Shown: positions 1 to 11,379 of the stretch, piece by piece
Layout of the letters: each line of letters opens with the position of its first letter
Numbering within the stretch: position 1 is the stretch's first letter
NCBI GenBank assembly: GCA_036924085.1
Contig: JAVGWX010000011.1
Span: forward strand, 24,628,739 to 24,692,738
From: Ariolimax columbianus
Taxonomy: Eukaryota; Mollusca; Gastropoda; Stylommatophora; Arionidae
DNA length: 64,000 bases
Direction of reading: 5' to 3'
Notes under the pieces: generated by a model
What the model saw: the letters and a program-made list of their open reading frames with translations, nothing else
Database searches by the model: none
What the model was told of the DNA's origin: nothing
Translations under genes and position numbers: made by a program

Positions 1-70
1 GATGACCGCCGCTTTTTTCGAAAAAAATAATGGTTACTGTCTGACTGCGTACGAAGAAGAAATCATAGGT
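1..70 (+). mobile_element. 3' end remnant of an RNase H-type LINE
   Basis: The first 70 bases closely match the extreme 3' coding end of the LINE at 25823-26521. They share the segment encoding a TAAFFEK-like peptide, the GGTTACTGTCTG block and the GAAGAA tail. Only the tail is inside the window, so the rest of the copy presumably lies to the left. It is non-functional here. Confidence 0.7.
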
Positions 71-124
71 ACGGCAGGGTTGCCTACTGTCGCCTTTCCT
101 GTTCATGCTGGCAGTGGACTGGAT

Positions 125-1232
125 TATGAAAGTAAAAACAAATGAGAGAAATGGAATTCCGTGGACCTTGAATAAACAGCTGGAGGACCTGTATTTTAGG
201 ATGATATAGGCCTTCTGTCCCACGGCCAAAGGCAAAGGAAACTGGATAGACAGGATTATACCTCTAAACAAGTCGGTTTATAGATCCACGAGGAAAAGAC
301 AAAAATAATTAGGGTAAATGCAGCAAACACAGAACCAGTAAGAGAGGAATTCCACTGGAAGAGGAAGTGATATTTACATATCTAGGAAGTATCCTCAACA
401 AGGAAGAAGAGGCACAGAGGATATTTTTTTTTTGTTGTTGTTTTTTGCGTTCGCCTTATTTTATCTATTCCCCAAGGCGTGTGTGCGTTACACTGTGGTT
501 TTTATTTTGCGCCTGTCGGCCCAGTGCATTCGACTTCAGCATGCATTTTATGTAAGGGTCTGCTTCCTCCTGCATTTTCTAAGGGTTTGCTTCCCCGGGG
601 TAACGGCCGGTGCTGTGATGGGGATCGAACCCAGCACCTTCTGGTTGTGAGCCGTGCCACTTAACCACTAGGCCACGCCGTCCCGCACAGAGGATATAAA
701 AACAAGGATTCAAAACGCAAGAGTTGCATTCGGAATGTTGAAACCCAAATGGAACTGCAAGGAAATAACGAGGCAGACAAAAATAATAATTGTTCAATTT
801 AAATGTGAAGCCAAGACTGCTGTATGGAGCGGAAACCTGGATGATGACCAAAGGCAATGGCAGGAGACTACAGGGTTTTGTCAACAGGGGCATGAGAAAG
901 ATTCTTGATATAAAATAGTTTGACAAAGCTACAATCGACAGATTGTGGGAGAGAGCGGGACAAGATAAAGTGGAACAGCAAATCTTAGGTACAAAGTAGA
1001 GATGGATGGGTCATACATTAAGAAAGCCCCAGGCCAGTATCACCAGGCAATACCTGTCATGGAACACTCCAGGGAGGGAAGAGCCATAGGCAGACCATGG
1101 AATACACGACGACGAGATCTGGAGGCAAAAGTAAAGAAAACAAGAAAAAGCATGAAGGGAAAGATTGCACAGGACAGAGCTGCTTGGCCAGGGTTGATTG
1201 ATGGCCTATGCACCCCTGGGTGATAGAATGAA
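125..1232 (+). pseudogene. Decayed LINE reverse-transcriptase C-terminal region, split by a SINE
   Basis: Reading across several frames gives the usual order of a non-LTR retrotransposon C-terminus: a TYLGS-like motif near 375, a degraded copy of the 'LLYGSETW' region near 825, a basic stretch containing 'GRAIGRPWNTRRRD' near 1080-1110, and a terminal 'DRAAWPGLIDGLC' motif near 1180-1215. Stops and frameshifts are frequent. A SINE is inserted at 425-684 with a target-site duplication. What is seen is the motif order; assignment to an APE-type LINE of RTE/CR1 character comes from family knowledge. Not expected to make protein. Confidence 0.75.
425..684 (-). mobile_element. tRNA-derived SINE, family A, copy 1
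   Basis: On the minus strand the element starts with a tRNA-like head (GGCCTAGTGGTTAAG as A box, GGGTTCGATCCCC as B box) at about 684-600, then a body containing 'GGCGCAAAATAAAAAC', and ends in an A-rich tail (T run at 425-435). The 13-bp direct repeat gcacagaggatat flanks it exactly at 412-424 and 685-697, showing retroposition into the LINE remnant. Related copies lie at 26849-27081 and 45950-46165. Confidence 0.9.
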
Positions 1233-1249
1233 AAAAAGAGAGTGTCTTT

Positions 1250-1925
1250 CTGGAGGGATTTCATTCTCCTCATGGTCTTGGTAGATGGAGTTCATTCTCC
1301 TCATGATCTTGTTAGAGGGAGTTTATTCTCCTCATGGTCTTGTTAGAGGGAGTTTATTCTCCTCATGGTCTTGGTAGATGGAGTTCATTCTCCTCATGGT
1401 CTTGTTAGAGGGAGTTTATTCTCCTCATGGTCTTGTTAGAGGGAGTTTATTCTCCTCATGGTCTTGGTAGATGGAGTTCATTCTCCTCATGGTCTTGTTA
1501 GAGGGAGTTTATTCTCCTCATGGTCTTGTTAGAGGGAGTTTATTCTCCTCATGGTCTTGTTAGAGGGAGTTTATTCTCCTCATGGTCTTGGTGGAGGGAG
1601 TTTATTCTCCTCACGGTCTTGTTAGAGGGAGTTTATTCACCTCATGGTCTTGGTAGACGGAGTTTATTCTCCTCATGGTCTTGTTAGAGGGAGTTTATTC
1701 ACCTCATGGTCTTGTTAGAGGGAGTTCATTCTCCTCATGGTCTTGGTAGACGGAGTTCATTCATCTCATGTTCTTGGTACGGCAACTTCTGTCTCCACTT
1801 TGTCTTGGTACGGCAACTTCTGTCTCCACTTTGTTTTGGTAGGGCAACTACTGTCTAACTGGTTCTTTGTACGGCAATTACTGTCTCTACTTTGTCTTAG
1901 AAGAGCAACCACTGTCTCAGGATGG
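1250..1925. repeat. 31-bp minisatellite on the 3' side of GPCR gene 1
   Basis: About 16 units of a 31-bp repeat (core tcctcatggtcttgttagag) run from 1250 to about 1770. They are followed by about five units of a second 31-bp subfamily (core tcttggtacggcaacttctg) to about 1925. The array stops only about 20 bp before the receptor stop codon. The sequence is confined to this locus in the window. Confidence 0.93.
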
Positions 1926-1942
1926 TCTTGGCTAGAGACTTA

Positions 1943-3061
1943 CTAGTGAGGACACGTAACACATATATTTCGTGTATCTTTATCACATCTCACTAGACAC
2001 TTACGCACACCATGTCTAAATTTAGAGTTGACAGTAAGGTAGACAAACAAACGCATACAGCTTCCGAAAGTAGAACAGATAGATGTCACAACCAACAAAA
2101 CGTTTCTCAGGTTTTGCTGGGCTCCCATAATCATTCCTGGAAATGTATGGTACACCGTAATGGTCATATATCTGGGTATATTACAAGTTATTAATAAAGC
2201 TGCTAAAAGCAACACTACTTTTACAAGTCTTCTTTCTCGAAATGTTAAGTTAGATGGACGAGGCAGGGCTTTTCCTTCAGGTTGTGGTGTTATCGCTTTG
2301 TTTTTCCTGACTCTTGTTGACGCCTTTAGTGCGTACACCATCCAGATTGCGCACAAACTGACAACAGCATGTGACAGAAGTAAACTATTCAAACTAACTG
2401 TTAAATCGAAAATCAATTCAAAATAAGCGGTTTCTTTATTAAAAGTTACCGAAAACACGTGACGAAATATTACTGTAGAGCTTGTATTTGAAGGTATTTG
2501 TGATTGTCTTGTCCACTCCAATTTATGTACAACGTACCTGGGAACATAAATAGCCAAGTGTACAGTACAGATTGTCAATGCAACGACGGCGCAGCGAAAC
2601 CTTGTGAAGATCTTCTTAACTTTAAATGGATAAACTACACATAAACATCTTTCTAATGAGACCAAGGCGGTGATCCAACACGAAATACGATAGATAGCGT
2701 CTATTGCCCAACCAACTGTAATGTAACCTTTGTACCAGAGTTCAACAAGGCTGTTAGGCTGTATGATAACAACCATATACCATACACTGATAACCAGTTG
2801 TAGAAGTGCGTGGACGCAGTCAACAAACGAGAGAGTAAACAGCCCAACACTCATGCTGTCTTTGAGACCAAGCTTGAAGAAAACAACGATATTAACGAGG
2901 TTAATGATAATACCACCAAGTGAGACGCATCCTTTCACAATGATTGTTAAGTAAAACTGAATTAATTGCATTTGGTCACCTTCTATAATTTGTGAGAGAG
3001 GTATATCGTCGTCAAATATAGATACATCTTCAATTCTCTCTATAGGGTTGGTATAATTCAT
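1943..3061 (-). CDS. Class A (rhodopsin-like) GPCR 1, putative chemosensory-type receptor
   Basis: This single-exon frame of 372 residues encodes a seven-helix plasma-membrane receptor that would couple to heterotrimeric G proteins. The helices fall near residues 36-62, 70-98, 115-143, 157-178, 214-246, 277-303 and 318-345. Class A landmarks are Asp81 in helix 2 (SFVD), Glu-Arg-Cys 137-139 in place of DRY, CNIPR 293-297 in helix 6 and NSKF 345-348 in place of NPxxY. N-glycosylation sequons occur at the N-terminus (NYT) and in extracellular loop 2 (NTSS). The frame extends 12 codons upstream only through a TTG codon; the first ATG, at 3059-3061, is the likelier start. Intronless families like this are known in gastropods, where some are chemosensory; ligand and role here are inferred. 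Arg337 in helix 7 is unlike the other three receptors. The closest paralogue in the window is gene 2. Confidence 0.93.
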   Translation of the reverse strand: MNYTNPIERIEDVSIFDDDIPLSQIIEGDQMQLIQFYLTIIVKGCVSLGGIIINLVNIVVFFKLGLKDSMSVGLFTLSFVDCVHALLQLVISVWYMVVIIQPNSLVELWYKGYITVGWAIDAIYRISCWITALVSLERCLCVVYPFKVKKIFTRFRCAVVALTICTVHLAIYVPRYVVHKLEWTRQSQIPSNTSSTVIFRHVFSVTFNKETAYFELIFDLTVSLNSLLLSHAVVSLCAIWMVYALKASTRVRKNKAITPQPEGKALPRPSNLTFRERRLVKVVLLLAALLITCNIPRYMTITVYHTFPGMIMGAQQNLRNVLLVVTSICSTFGSCMRLFVYLTVNSKFRHGVRKCLVRCDKDTRNICVTCPH

Positions 3062-3089
3062 GTTGGGTTCAGTACTATGATTATGAAGA

Positions 3090-4170
3090 CACTGCAAACA
3101 CTATAACTGTTTGCACATTGTTACACTGCAAAATGTCATATTAAGTATAAATTCTAGTCTCACTGAACAAATAAGTTGTACATCTTGAGACTATATAAAA
3201 TGCCATTTTAACAAATGATAGTTGCAAGGAACAACCAGTATAGACTGATTCAGACTATAAACTGTTTCACATAAAAATCCCAGCCACACTCACCTGATCA
3301 TAAAATGTCATTTTAAAATGCGTCCCCCTTTCATGAATGAGACTATAAACTATTACCTATAAGTGGTCACCTGAGTGGTCTCGAGGTAAAACGTTGGCCT
3401 CAGGGGCTAGAGGTCGCGGGTTCAAATCACGGTGGAGACCGACATTTTTTTCATGGACATTCTGGTTTATCCCCGTATCTCTGGGCAGTATAGATCTGAC
3501 ACCCGTGTTCAGTGCCACGCAAGTTAAAAGTCTCCTGGCAATTGGACAGCCAAAGAGTAGGCTTAACGGCCGCTGCCCGGGCACAATCCAAAACTATGTT
3601 ACAATTCTACCCAATCTTTTATGGGATCCTTTCCGGTGCTACGGAGTTCGTGCATTGTGCTGAGATTCTCAACCAATATGAAGAAGACCGGAGCCCTTAA
3701 TGGTTAAACCGTGTGCAGTGACGCTTATTCTTCAACTAAACTAAAACTAAACTTAACTGAACATATACAAGATCTCAATAACGTGTGTTTATTAGCTGTA
3801 ACATACACAACTGTTCGTCCCGCTCAGGTGAGACTATAAAGTGTAATGTAAAAATATAATTTGTGATGACAGGAAACTATAAACTATCACATATTAACAT
3901 ACTAGACTCAACGTCCAGAGTAAACTCTCACATATACAATTTAGACATCTTCATACTATAAACTGTCACGTTTAGACACGATTGCTTCAATGACCTAGAA
4001 CTATAAACTATGTTATAAAATGCTAGTTCCACTGACGCCACATCTAAACATGCTAATCACACACATCTGAGCCTATAAACTGTCATATTAAACATACATA
4101 TTTATATATATATTAGTTCCACCAACCTTAGAGCATACAATGTCACACATATAAATCCACTCCTCGTACT
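3090..4170. repeat. Degenerate units of the 45-bp satellite
   Basis: This stretch upstream of GPCR 1 contains repeated 'ctataaactgtcac' and 'tgacctga'-like words at irregular 40-90 bp spacing. They resemble the 45-bp unit of the array that follows. It looks like the decayed edge of that array and is interrupted by a SINE at about 3371-3770. I see no promoter elements that I could defend. Confidence 0.6.
3371..3770 (+). mobile_element. tRNA-derived SINE, family B, copy 1
   Basis: The head is tRNA-like: TGGTCTCGAGG as A box near 3376 and GGTTCAAATCA as B box near 3418. The body shares several blocks with the copy at 48754-49154, including 'agagtaggcttaacggccg' and a tail with 'gattctcaaccaatatg'. 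The 3' edge is unclear. No clean target-site duplication is visible. Confidence 0.8.
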
Positions 4171-6478
4171 GAACTGATACTTTAAACTGCCAATTTTACA
4201 AATGCTGGTCCCACTGACCTGATCCTATAAACTGCTAATTTTACAAATGCTGACCCCACTGACCTGATACTATAAACTGACAATTCTACAAATGCTGGCC
4301 TCACTGACCTGATGCTATAAACTGACAATTCTACAAATGCTAGTTCCATTGACCGATACTATAAACTGACAATTCTACAAATGCTGGCCCCACTGACCTG
4401 ATGCTATAAACTGCCAATTCTACAAATGCCGGCCCCATTGACCTGATGCTATAAACTGCCAATTCTACAAATGCTAGTTCTATTGACCTGATTATATAAA
4501 CTGCCAATTCTACAAATGCTGGTCCCACTGACCGGAAATTATAAACTGCCAATTCTACAAATGTTAGTTCTATTGACCTGATTCTATAAACTGTGAATTC
4601 TACAAATGCTAGTTCTATTGACCTGATTCTATAAACTGCCAATTCTACAAATGCTGATCCCACTGACCTGTTATTATAAACTGCCAATTCTACAAATGCT
4701 GACCCCACTGACCTGATACTATAAACTGACAATTCTACAAATCCTGGCCTCACTGACCTGATGCTATAAACTGACAATTCTACAAATGCTAGTTCCATTG
4801 ACCGATACTATAAACTGACAATTCTACAAATGCTGGCCCCACTGACCTGATGCTATAAACTGCCAATTCTACAAATGCCGGCCCCATTGACCTGATGCTA
4901 TAAACTGCCAATTCTACAAATGCTAGTTCTATTGACCTGATTATATAAACTGCCAATTCTACAAATGCTGGTCCCACTGACCGGAAATTATAAACTGCCA
5001 ATTCTACAAATGTTAGTTCTATTGACCTGATTCTATAAACTGTGAATTCTACAAATGCTAGTTCTATTGACCTGATTCTATAAACTGCCAATTCTACAAA
5101 TGCTGATCCCACTGACCTGTTATTATAAACTGCCAATTCTACAAATGCTGACCCCACTGACCTGATACTATAAACTGACAATTCTACAAATGCTGGCCTC
5201 ACTGACCTGATGCTATAAACTGACAATTCTACAAATGCTAGTTCCATTGACCGATACTATAAACTGACAATTCTACAAATGCTGGCCCCACTGACCTGAT
5301 GCTATAAACTGCCAATTCTACAAATGCCGGCCCCATTGACCTGATGCTATAAACTGCCAATTCTACAAATGCTAGTTCTATTGACCTGATTCTATAAACT
5401 GCCAATTCTACAAATGCTGGTCCCACTGACCGGAAATTATAAACTGCCAATTCTACAAATGTTAGTTCTATTGACCTGATTCTATAAACTGTCAATTCTA
5501 CAAATGCTAGTTCTATTGACCTCATTCTATAAACTGCCAATTCTACAAATGCTGGTCCCACTGACCTGTTATTATAAACTGCCAATTCTACAAATGCTGG
5601 CCCCACTGACCGGAAATTATAAAATGCCAATTCTACAAATGCTGGTCCCACTGACCTGATATTATAAAATGACAATTCTACAAATTCTGGTTCCATTGAC
5701 CTGATACTATAAACATCCAATTCTACAAATGCTGGTCCCACTGACCTGTTATTATAAAATGCCAATTCTACAAATGCTGGTCCCACTGACCTGATATTAT
5801 AAAATGACAATTCTACAAATTCTGGTTTCATTGACCTGATACTATAAACATCCAATTCTACAAATTCTGGTTCCATTGACCTGATACTATAAACATCCAA
5901 TTCTACAAATGCTGGTCCCACTGACCTGTTATTATAAACTGCCAATTCTACAAATGCTGGTCCCACTGACCTGATGCTATTAACATCCAATTCTACAAAT
6001 ACTAGTTTCATTGACCTGATACTATAAACATCCAATTCTACAAATACTAGTTTCATTGACCTGATACTATAAACATCCAATTCTACAAATACTAGTTTCA
6101 TTGACCTGTTACTATAAACATCCAATTCTACAAATACTAGTTTCATTGACCTGATACTATAAACATCCAATTCTACAAATACTAGTTTCATTTACCTGAT
6201 ACTATAAACATCCAATTCTACAAATACTAGTTTCATTGACCTGATACTATAAACATCCAATTCTACAAATACTAGTTTCATTGACCTGATACTATAAACA
6301 TCCAATTCTACAAATATTAGTTTCATTGACCTGATACTATAAACATCCAATTCTGCAAATACTAGTTTCATTGACCTGATACTATAAACATCCAATTCTG
6401 CAAATACTAGTTTCATTGACCTGATACTATAAACATCCAATTCTGCAAATACTAGTTTCATTGACCTGATACTATAAA
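4170..6478. repeat. 45-bp minisatellite (about 51 units) with 449-bp higher-order repeat
   Basis: Tandem units of 45 bp (core ccaattctacaaatactagt) fill 2.3 kb beginning about 1.1 kb on the 5' side of GPCR 1. Because 45 is divisible by three, the minus strand stays open over long stretches and reads as repeats of a 15-residue peptide. No start context, signal or non-repeat domain supports a protein. Blocks 4340-4788 and 4789-5237 are nearly identical and a third, diverged copy starts at 5238. Each has nine 45-bp units and one 44-bp unit. The right part (about 5990-6478) is a separate, more homogeneous subfamily with 'aaacatcc' in place of 'aaactgcc'. Confidence 0.95.
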
Positions 6479-6852
6479 CTGAAACATATTTTGATTAAAC
6501 AGCAACGACAATGATGCCATTTCTTGCATCATTAAAATAGATGAAGAGACGGATAAAATGCAAACGAGGATAGACAGCAATAATAACATAATGCATGCGT
6601 AATGTATGAAGAGGTAAAGAGTTGAGATAGGAGTAGTTATAGGAACACGATTCATAACTGAGTGTGAACGCCAAACAAACAGAGGACGCTCGTTACGATA
6701 TCAACAAAAAGAGCAGTAATGACTGTGAGACTTTGGACACGTCAAAACAGATGAAGAGATCAGTTATTCATAACAGAGAAACTATTTATTCAGAAAAGAT
6801 TAGGACACCATTTATATCCACAACTGATTAAAACACCATATATTCACATCAT
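6479..6852. other. Intergenic spacer without recognised genes
   Basis: Unique-looking AT-rich sequence between the 45-bp array and a microsatellite. Short ORFs lack any recognisable motif. Confidence 0.6.
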
Positions 6853-7385
<533 letters not shown>

Positions 7386-7391
7386 AATAGA

Positions 7392-7620
7392 TATACACCT
7401 AGCTAACGATGTGTGAGATTGACGTGATCCCCGTAGTAGTGAGCGACACGCATATAAAGCCAAGCAAAGCACTACTTCCTAGAGGGCCCCGGTCCACCTT
7501 AACCAGCACGCTTGGGATGTAAGGAAAGCTACTGCAACACGCCACTTAACGTCATTATCAGGGCACACAAAAGAGTAAACTTACTGAACGGGGGCATTAA
7601 AAACAACAACAACAATCTAT
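7392..7620 (+). mobile_element. CAA-tailed interspersed repeat (family M), copy a, tail part only
   Basis: It shares ordered blocks with copies at 11079-11255, 29655-29985, 44105-44640, 49565-49780 and 51440-52407: 'gtagtgagcgacacgc', 'ggaaagctactgcaac', 'cgccacttaacg', 'agagtaaacttact' and a terminal (CAA)n. It lacks the 37-bp minisatellite head found in longer copies. It does not encode protein. Confidence 0.75.
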
Positions 7621-8830
7621 GTTAATTTCTTCGTCTCCCTCCCACCCTTTCCAGACAGAAACCAGCACTGACACAATAACGGTAAGTCGTTATTTCTCCT
7701 ACTACACACCAGTATTATTTATACACCGTTTATTTTTTACACAATAAAATCAGCGTCTGTGTAGTTAAACGGGAAGAATACTAGTTTATATCGGCAAAGG
7801 TGTTGAGTTCGATGATTGGTCTCGGCACACTTCTACTCTGATGTAAATGTACACCTGACTATATTTATGTAAGGCGAGTCAGTATGCATGCCAGCATCAT
7901 GAACATCTGGGGCATTGTACAATTTTACGTCTCTAAGATCTCATCCACGACTACTCTCAGTCCCTTTAGCCAATTTATCTCCTGGGTTCAATAACTATTA
8001 TCTGTAAAGTCAACTTGTTTGAACATTTCCTTGATCAAAATTATCGATTTGAAGACGTGTCTGCTTACATAATGGAACCCCGTGTTGGAGTTATGTGATT
8101 TCTTGCTAATGAGAATATTTGACATTGACCTAATGAAAACATTTCTTTCTTGTGAAATATTTCTACAGATAAAACGTAGAAAGGGATGTGGATTTAACGA
8201 TAACTTTGTCGGATTGATGATAATTTGTGCAGTAATTTCGTCTGTTTCTGTGTGAACAATAATTCAGCAGACGTGCAGTTATAAACTTTTTCTTTGATTA
8301 TCTTTCAATAATTATTTGTATTGTGTAATTCTATCTTTGGGTCAATAAAGACAAAACAAGAATTGATTCCCATAGTAATTAAAAGTGTATTGAATGCGCA
8401 CGAAAAGTAAACGTACACACTCGCGCGCACACACACACACACACACACACAGAGATACACCCCAGGCAACCGAAAAAGACAGTGAAGTAAAGATAATGGA
8501 GATTCGGAACCTGGCCCTCAAGTTGACAAATGCTCCTTGCTGTAAGACAATTGACACACCTTGATGGTCCTGGTGTTCCATAGTTATGAACCTGTTTAAG
8601 ATTTCTATTGTTCTTCTTCTGCGTTCAGGCCTTTCGGTCACGTTAAATATGTAGTCCCATCGTTAGGACGAGGTCCACAGCCCACTCCAGGTCCGGGTGG
8701 CTGCTCTATAGCTAGGCTAACTCCTACCTGGTCGGATATTTAAGTCTCTGTATACTAGACTGTCATGTATAATGGGATCGGAGGTCTGAACTCCGGTCTC
8801 TTAACTTAATTTAAATTAAGTTAACGTAAC
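7621..8830. other. Intergenic region; short (CA)n at about 8425-8452
   Basis: No coding motif was recognised on either strand. The 99-codon minus-strand frame at 8342-8641 runs across a CA microsatellite and shows no domain. The segment 8640-8830 may be part of an unidentified repeat. Confidence 0.5.
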
Positions 8831-9185
8831 TTAACTTAAAGTCTTTATACTGGTTTAGAAGACTCGGCAGAGTCTGTATACAACCAGTTTCATTTACATT
8901 ACCTTGCTCTAAAAGCTATGTGCATCCAAATTATTCTTAATAGCATTAATTGTCCCTGCCTCCACTACCTCCCGTGGCAATGCATTCCAAGCATTCACTA
9001 CTCTGTGATTAAAAAGATATTTCCTAATATCGAATCTGGACCTCTCTTTAGTTAATTTGTTCCTATGCCTTCTTGTTCTTGAGGGACGCTGTATTTTGAA
9101 AAAAAACTTGTTATAATCTAATGTATGCAATCCTCTGATCATCTTATAGACCTGTATTACGTCACCTCGAATTCTTTTCTCTTCT
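8831..9185 (-). pseudogene. 5'-truncated CR1-like LINE: RT C-terminus plus 3' tail
   Basis: The minus strand from 9185 down to 8909 encodes the typical C-terminal segment of CR1-type reverse transcriptases: 'RIRGDVIQVYKMI', then 'RRHRNKLTKERSRFDIRKY' and 'RVVNAWNALPREVVEAGT'. It ends at a natural stop at 8909. The following 3' untranslated tail (8831-8895) matches the 3' end of SINE family B, for example at 49096-49154. The copy is truncated at its 5' end, as is usual for LINE insertions. The frame itself is intact but has no catalytic region. Confidence 0.85.
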
Positions 9186-9189
9186 AGAC

Positions 9190-9660
9190 ACTAGACCAGC
9201 TTTTCGGGGTCTCTCCTCATAACTATCATTCTGGAATCTCACTATCAGCTTTGTCTCACATGGACACTCACTTGTATGGGATATCTTGAGCCTATATATT
9301 CGGCCCAGTAGTCTACAGTGACCTGTTCCCAGACAAAAGATTTGGTGTGTTGGTGTCTGTGGAGCTGAAGGATGTGGGGTCAGATTTATTGCCCACATCC
9401 ATGTCTTTCGTCAAAGTTAGGCTGTACTGATTGTGGGTGATAGTTTCTGCCTGTCTTTGAGACACTGAATAAATTGCTCCATCATGCCCCCTGATCTTGA
9501 CAGGACATCATCTCTCTCAAGCCATGTGATTTCACATTGAGATGGCAGCCATTGAAGAGCATCTGATGAGGTTTGTTTGATTATGTTGAGTTCGGATCTA
9601 TTCTTCTGAATCATTTGCTAATTTCTGGTGTTTTTGTGTCGATTTTAGTGGTAGTCTGCA
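9190..9660 (-). pseudogene. RNase H region of a decayed LINE
   Basis: Minus-strand pieces read 'LQWLPSQCEITWLERDDVL' (counterpart of the PSHCGIPGNERAD motif around the fourth RNase H acidic residue) and then 'GTGHCRLLGRIYRLKISHT' and 'ECPCETK' (the cysteine-rich C-terminal motif). Frames are broken between the pieces. It belongs to the same group as the copy at 26505-27400. Not functional. Confidence 0.8.
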
Positions 9661-9687
9661 ATCTGTAGATAATACTGTGTGAGTTCG

Positions 9688-9842
9688 GGGGTGTTGGGGA
9701 GATCTAGTGAACATTCTTAGTGATTGCAGGAGCATCAAAGGTGTTGGTCAGATCTAGTGAACATTCTTAGTGATGTGCAGGAGCATCAAAGGTGTTGGTC
9801 AGATCTATTGAACATTCTTAGTGATTGCAGGAGCATCAAAGA
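9688..9842. repeat. Three tandem copies of a 50-51-bp unit
   Basis: The unit contains 'cagatctagtgaacattctt' and 'gcaggagcatcaaag' and occurs three times with few differences. Confidence 0.9.
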
Positions 9843-9981
9843 GTATGTCCTAAAATTGGAAGAGATCTTCCAGTAGGGAAAGTCTTAAGAGTTATATTCT
9901 AAATGTTGGTTCTTGCAAAGATGCCATTACCGCCATCTCGTACTGCACCTACTATGGATTATCTATACCCGAGTCCAGTTC

Positions 9982-10360
9982 TTACTGCTGTATCTTTCTA
10001 CAATCATCACATGAGATTTTGTTTTGGCGGGCAGTCTGGTGATTTTTTATTCCTGTGATCTTTGTGGGTACAGACATGTTCTCATGGCAGTAGTTTGGCT
10101 CATTCACTGCATGCATTCTGTGATGAATGTCAACTGGTCGACATCCTTCAGCTGTTAGAAACTGAATCACCGCTCGCTAATCAGCTCCGGACGGATTCCG
10201 TATCACACCCACCATGTTTTGAACGGTCTGCTGAGGATAATACAATTTTGCGATCTTGACCATTGGCATGTGCTGTTTACATCATAAGTGACGTCATCAT
10301 GCGTATAGTACGTATGTTTACTTGATGCAGTTAGGTCCGGTTCGATTTGAACACGCCTAG
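9982..10360 (-). mobile_element. Mariner-A element, one end plus transposase N-terminus
   Basis: The terminal inverted repeat (gaacacgcctag on the plus strand) ends at 10360 and is followed by TA, the target of Tc1/mariner elements. Inward, the minus strand encodes 'MIQFLTAEGCRPVDIHHRM', the first helix-turn-helix of a mariner transposase, starting at 10170. The frame decays by about 10010. The partner end is missing, so this is a truncated copy of the family at 13871-14764 and 39178-40223. Confidence 0.8.
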
Positions 10361-11078
10361 TACATGCACCTGAGATAGGAAGGACATCCCAACCTACGCC
10401 TTACGCCGGCAAATCTCATGACGAAGAACTGCAGTCTGGTCTAGCTTCAGTGCCTTAAAGCCCATTCACCTGCAACCGAAAGACACTATGACAAGGCCGC
10501 ACATTTTCAATTCCACGGTCATCCCAGTTAAGATCAACGACCAGACCACGTGATCAGCACCAAGATTCTCGCGAAACCCAGCGGCCTTCACGACGTCTCA
10601 AAATAGAATGCGTTCTCCAATTAAGGTATTGTGCATTCGATCTCTATCGAGAACAGATCTTGCCATCTATCGCTGGGAATCACGACGTTTATCTGCACTT
10701 CCGTTCTGATAAGAATCGACGCCACTTCATTCTTGGTAGACTCATAGGTGCTCAGTCTCGTCCAGCGAATGATAATGAAATGCTAATAGCAATACTCTTC
10801 TTGTCCTGGAGGATTCTGAGCGTTATGGAGACAAAAATAAGATCTCTGCCAAACTGAGACCTTCTCGCAAGAAACCTCTAAATATGGGATCTAACTATCT
10901 AGAGATGAAGACTACTCATGCTAAGACCTTGGGAACTGAAACGCTAATCCAGTCAGGTTCAACAAATTGACCAGGACGTCGCGTCGGCGTCAGACGTTAT
11001 ATACTAACCAAGACCACACTTCTTTCCATGTAGCATTCTCTGAAAATAGTCTGTTTTCAAGACTGTCTGGCTCTCCGT
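10361..11078. other. Intergenic region, nothing recognised
   Basis: Short ORFs on both strands carry no recognisable domain. No tandem repeat was seen. Confidence 0.5.
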
Positions 11079-11255
11079 TGTAACGAGCGACACGCAGATG
11101 AAGCAAAGCATCAAATATGACCCCGGTCCAGTTTCACCAGCGCGCTCGGGATGGCAGGAAAGCTACTGCAACTCGCCACTTGACACTTTCAAGACACGCA
11201 TAAGAGTAAACATACTCATTGTGGAAATTCAAAAACAACAACAGCAGCAACATCA
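11079..11255 (+). mobile_element. Family M repeat, copy b (tail part)
   Basis: It has 'taacgagcgacacgcagatg', 'gaccccggtccag', 'ggaaagctactgcaactcgc' and a CAA/CAG-rich end, in the same order as copy a. The minisatellite head is absent. Confidence 0.75.
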
Positions 11256-11379
11256 ACACACTTGGAGCCCTTATTGTTTCAGTGAGTCCCTTGATGGAAG
11301 TCACTCACTCTTGACTTATTCGTGTCGTTATTTGTTGTGAATTGCCTTCAACTTACATCCCATCTTTGATTTTTACACC

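Noticed and set aside
1250..1925. CRISPR-like regular direct repeats
   Set aside because: Units are directly adjacent without unique spacers and the window is eukaryotic; these are minisatellites. The same applies to the other arrays.
3062..3097. Twelve-codon N-terminal extension of GPCR 1
   Set aside because: It begins at TTG, not ATG; the first ATG at 3059-3061 is the more plausible start.
3371..3440. A genuine tRNA gene on the plus strand
   Set aside because: A and B boxes are present but the cloverleaf cannot be completed and a SINE body follows; a second copy at 48754 confirms a SINE head. The same reasoning applies to the heads at 600-684, 27000-27075 and 53200-53265.
4340..6461. Long minus-strand ORFs (up to 317 codons) with a 15-residue repeat
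   Set aside because: They lie wholly inside the 45-bp satellite; a period divisible by three keeps the frame open. Frame breaks coincide with monomers that are one base short. No non-repeat domain, signal or start context.
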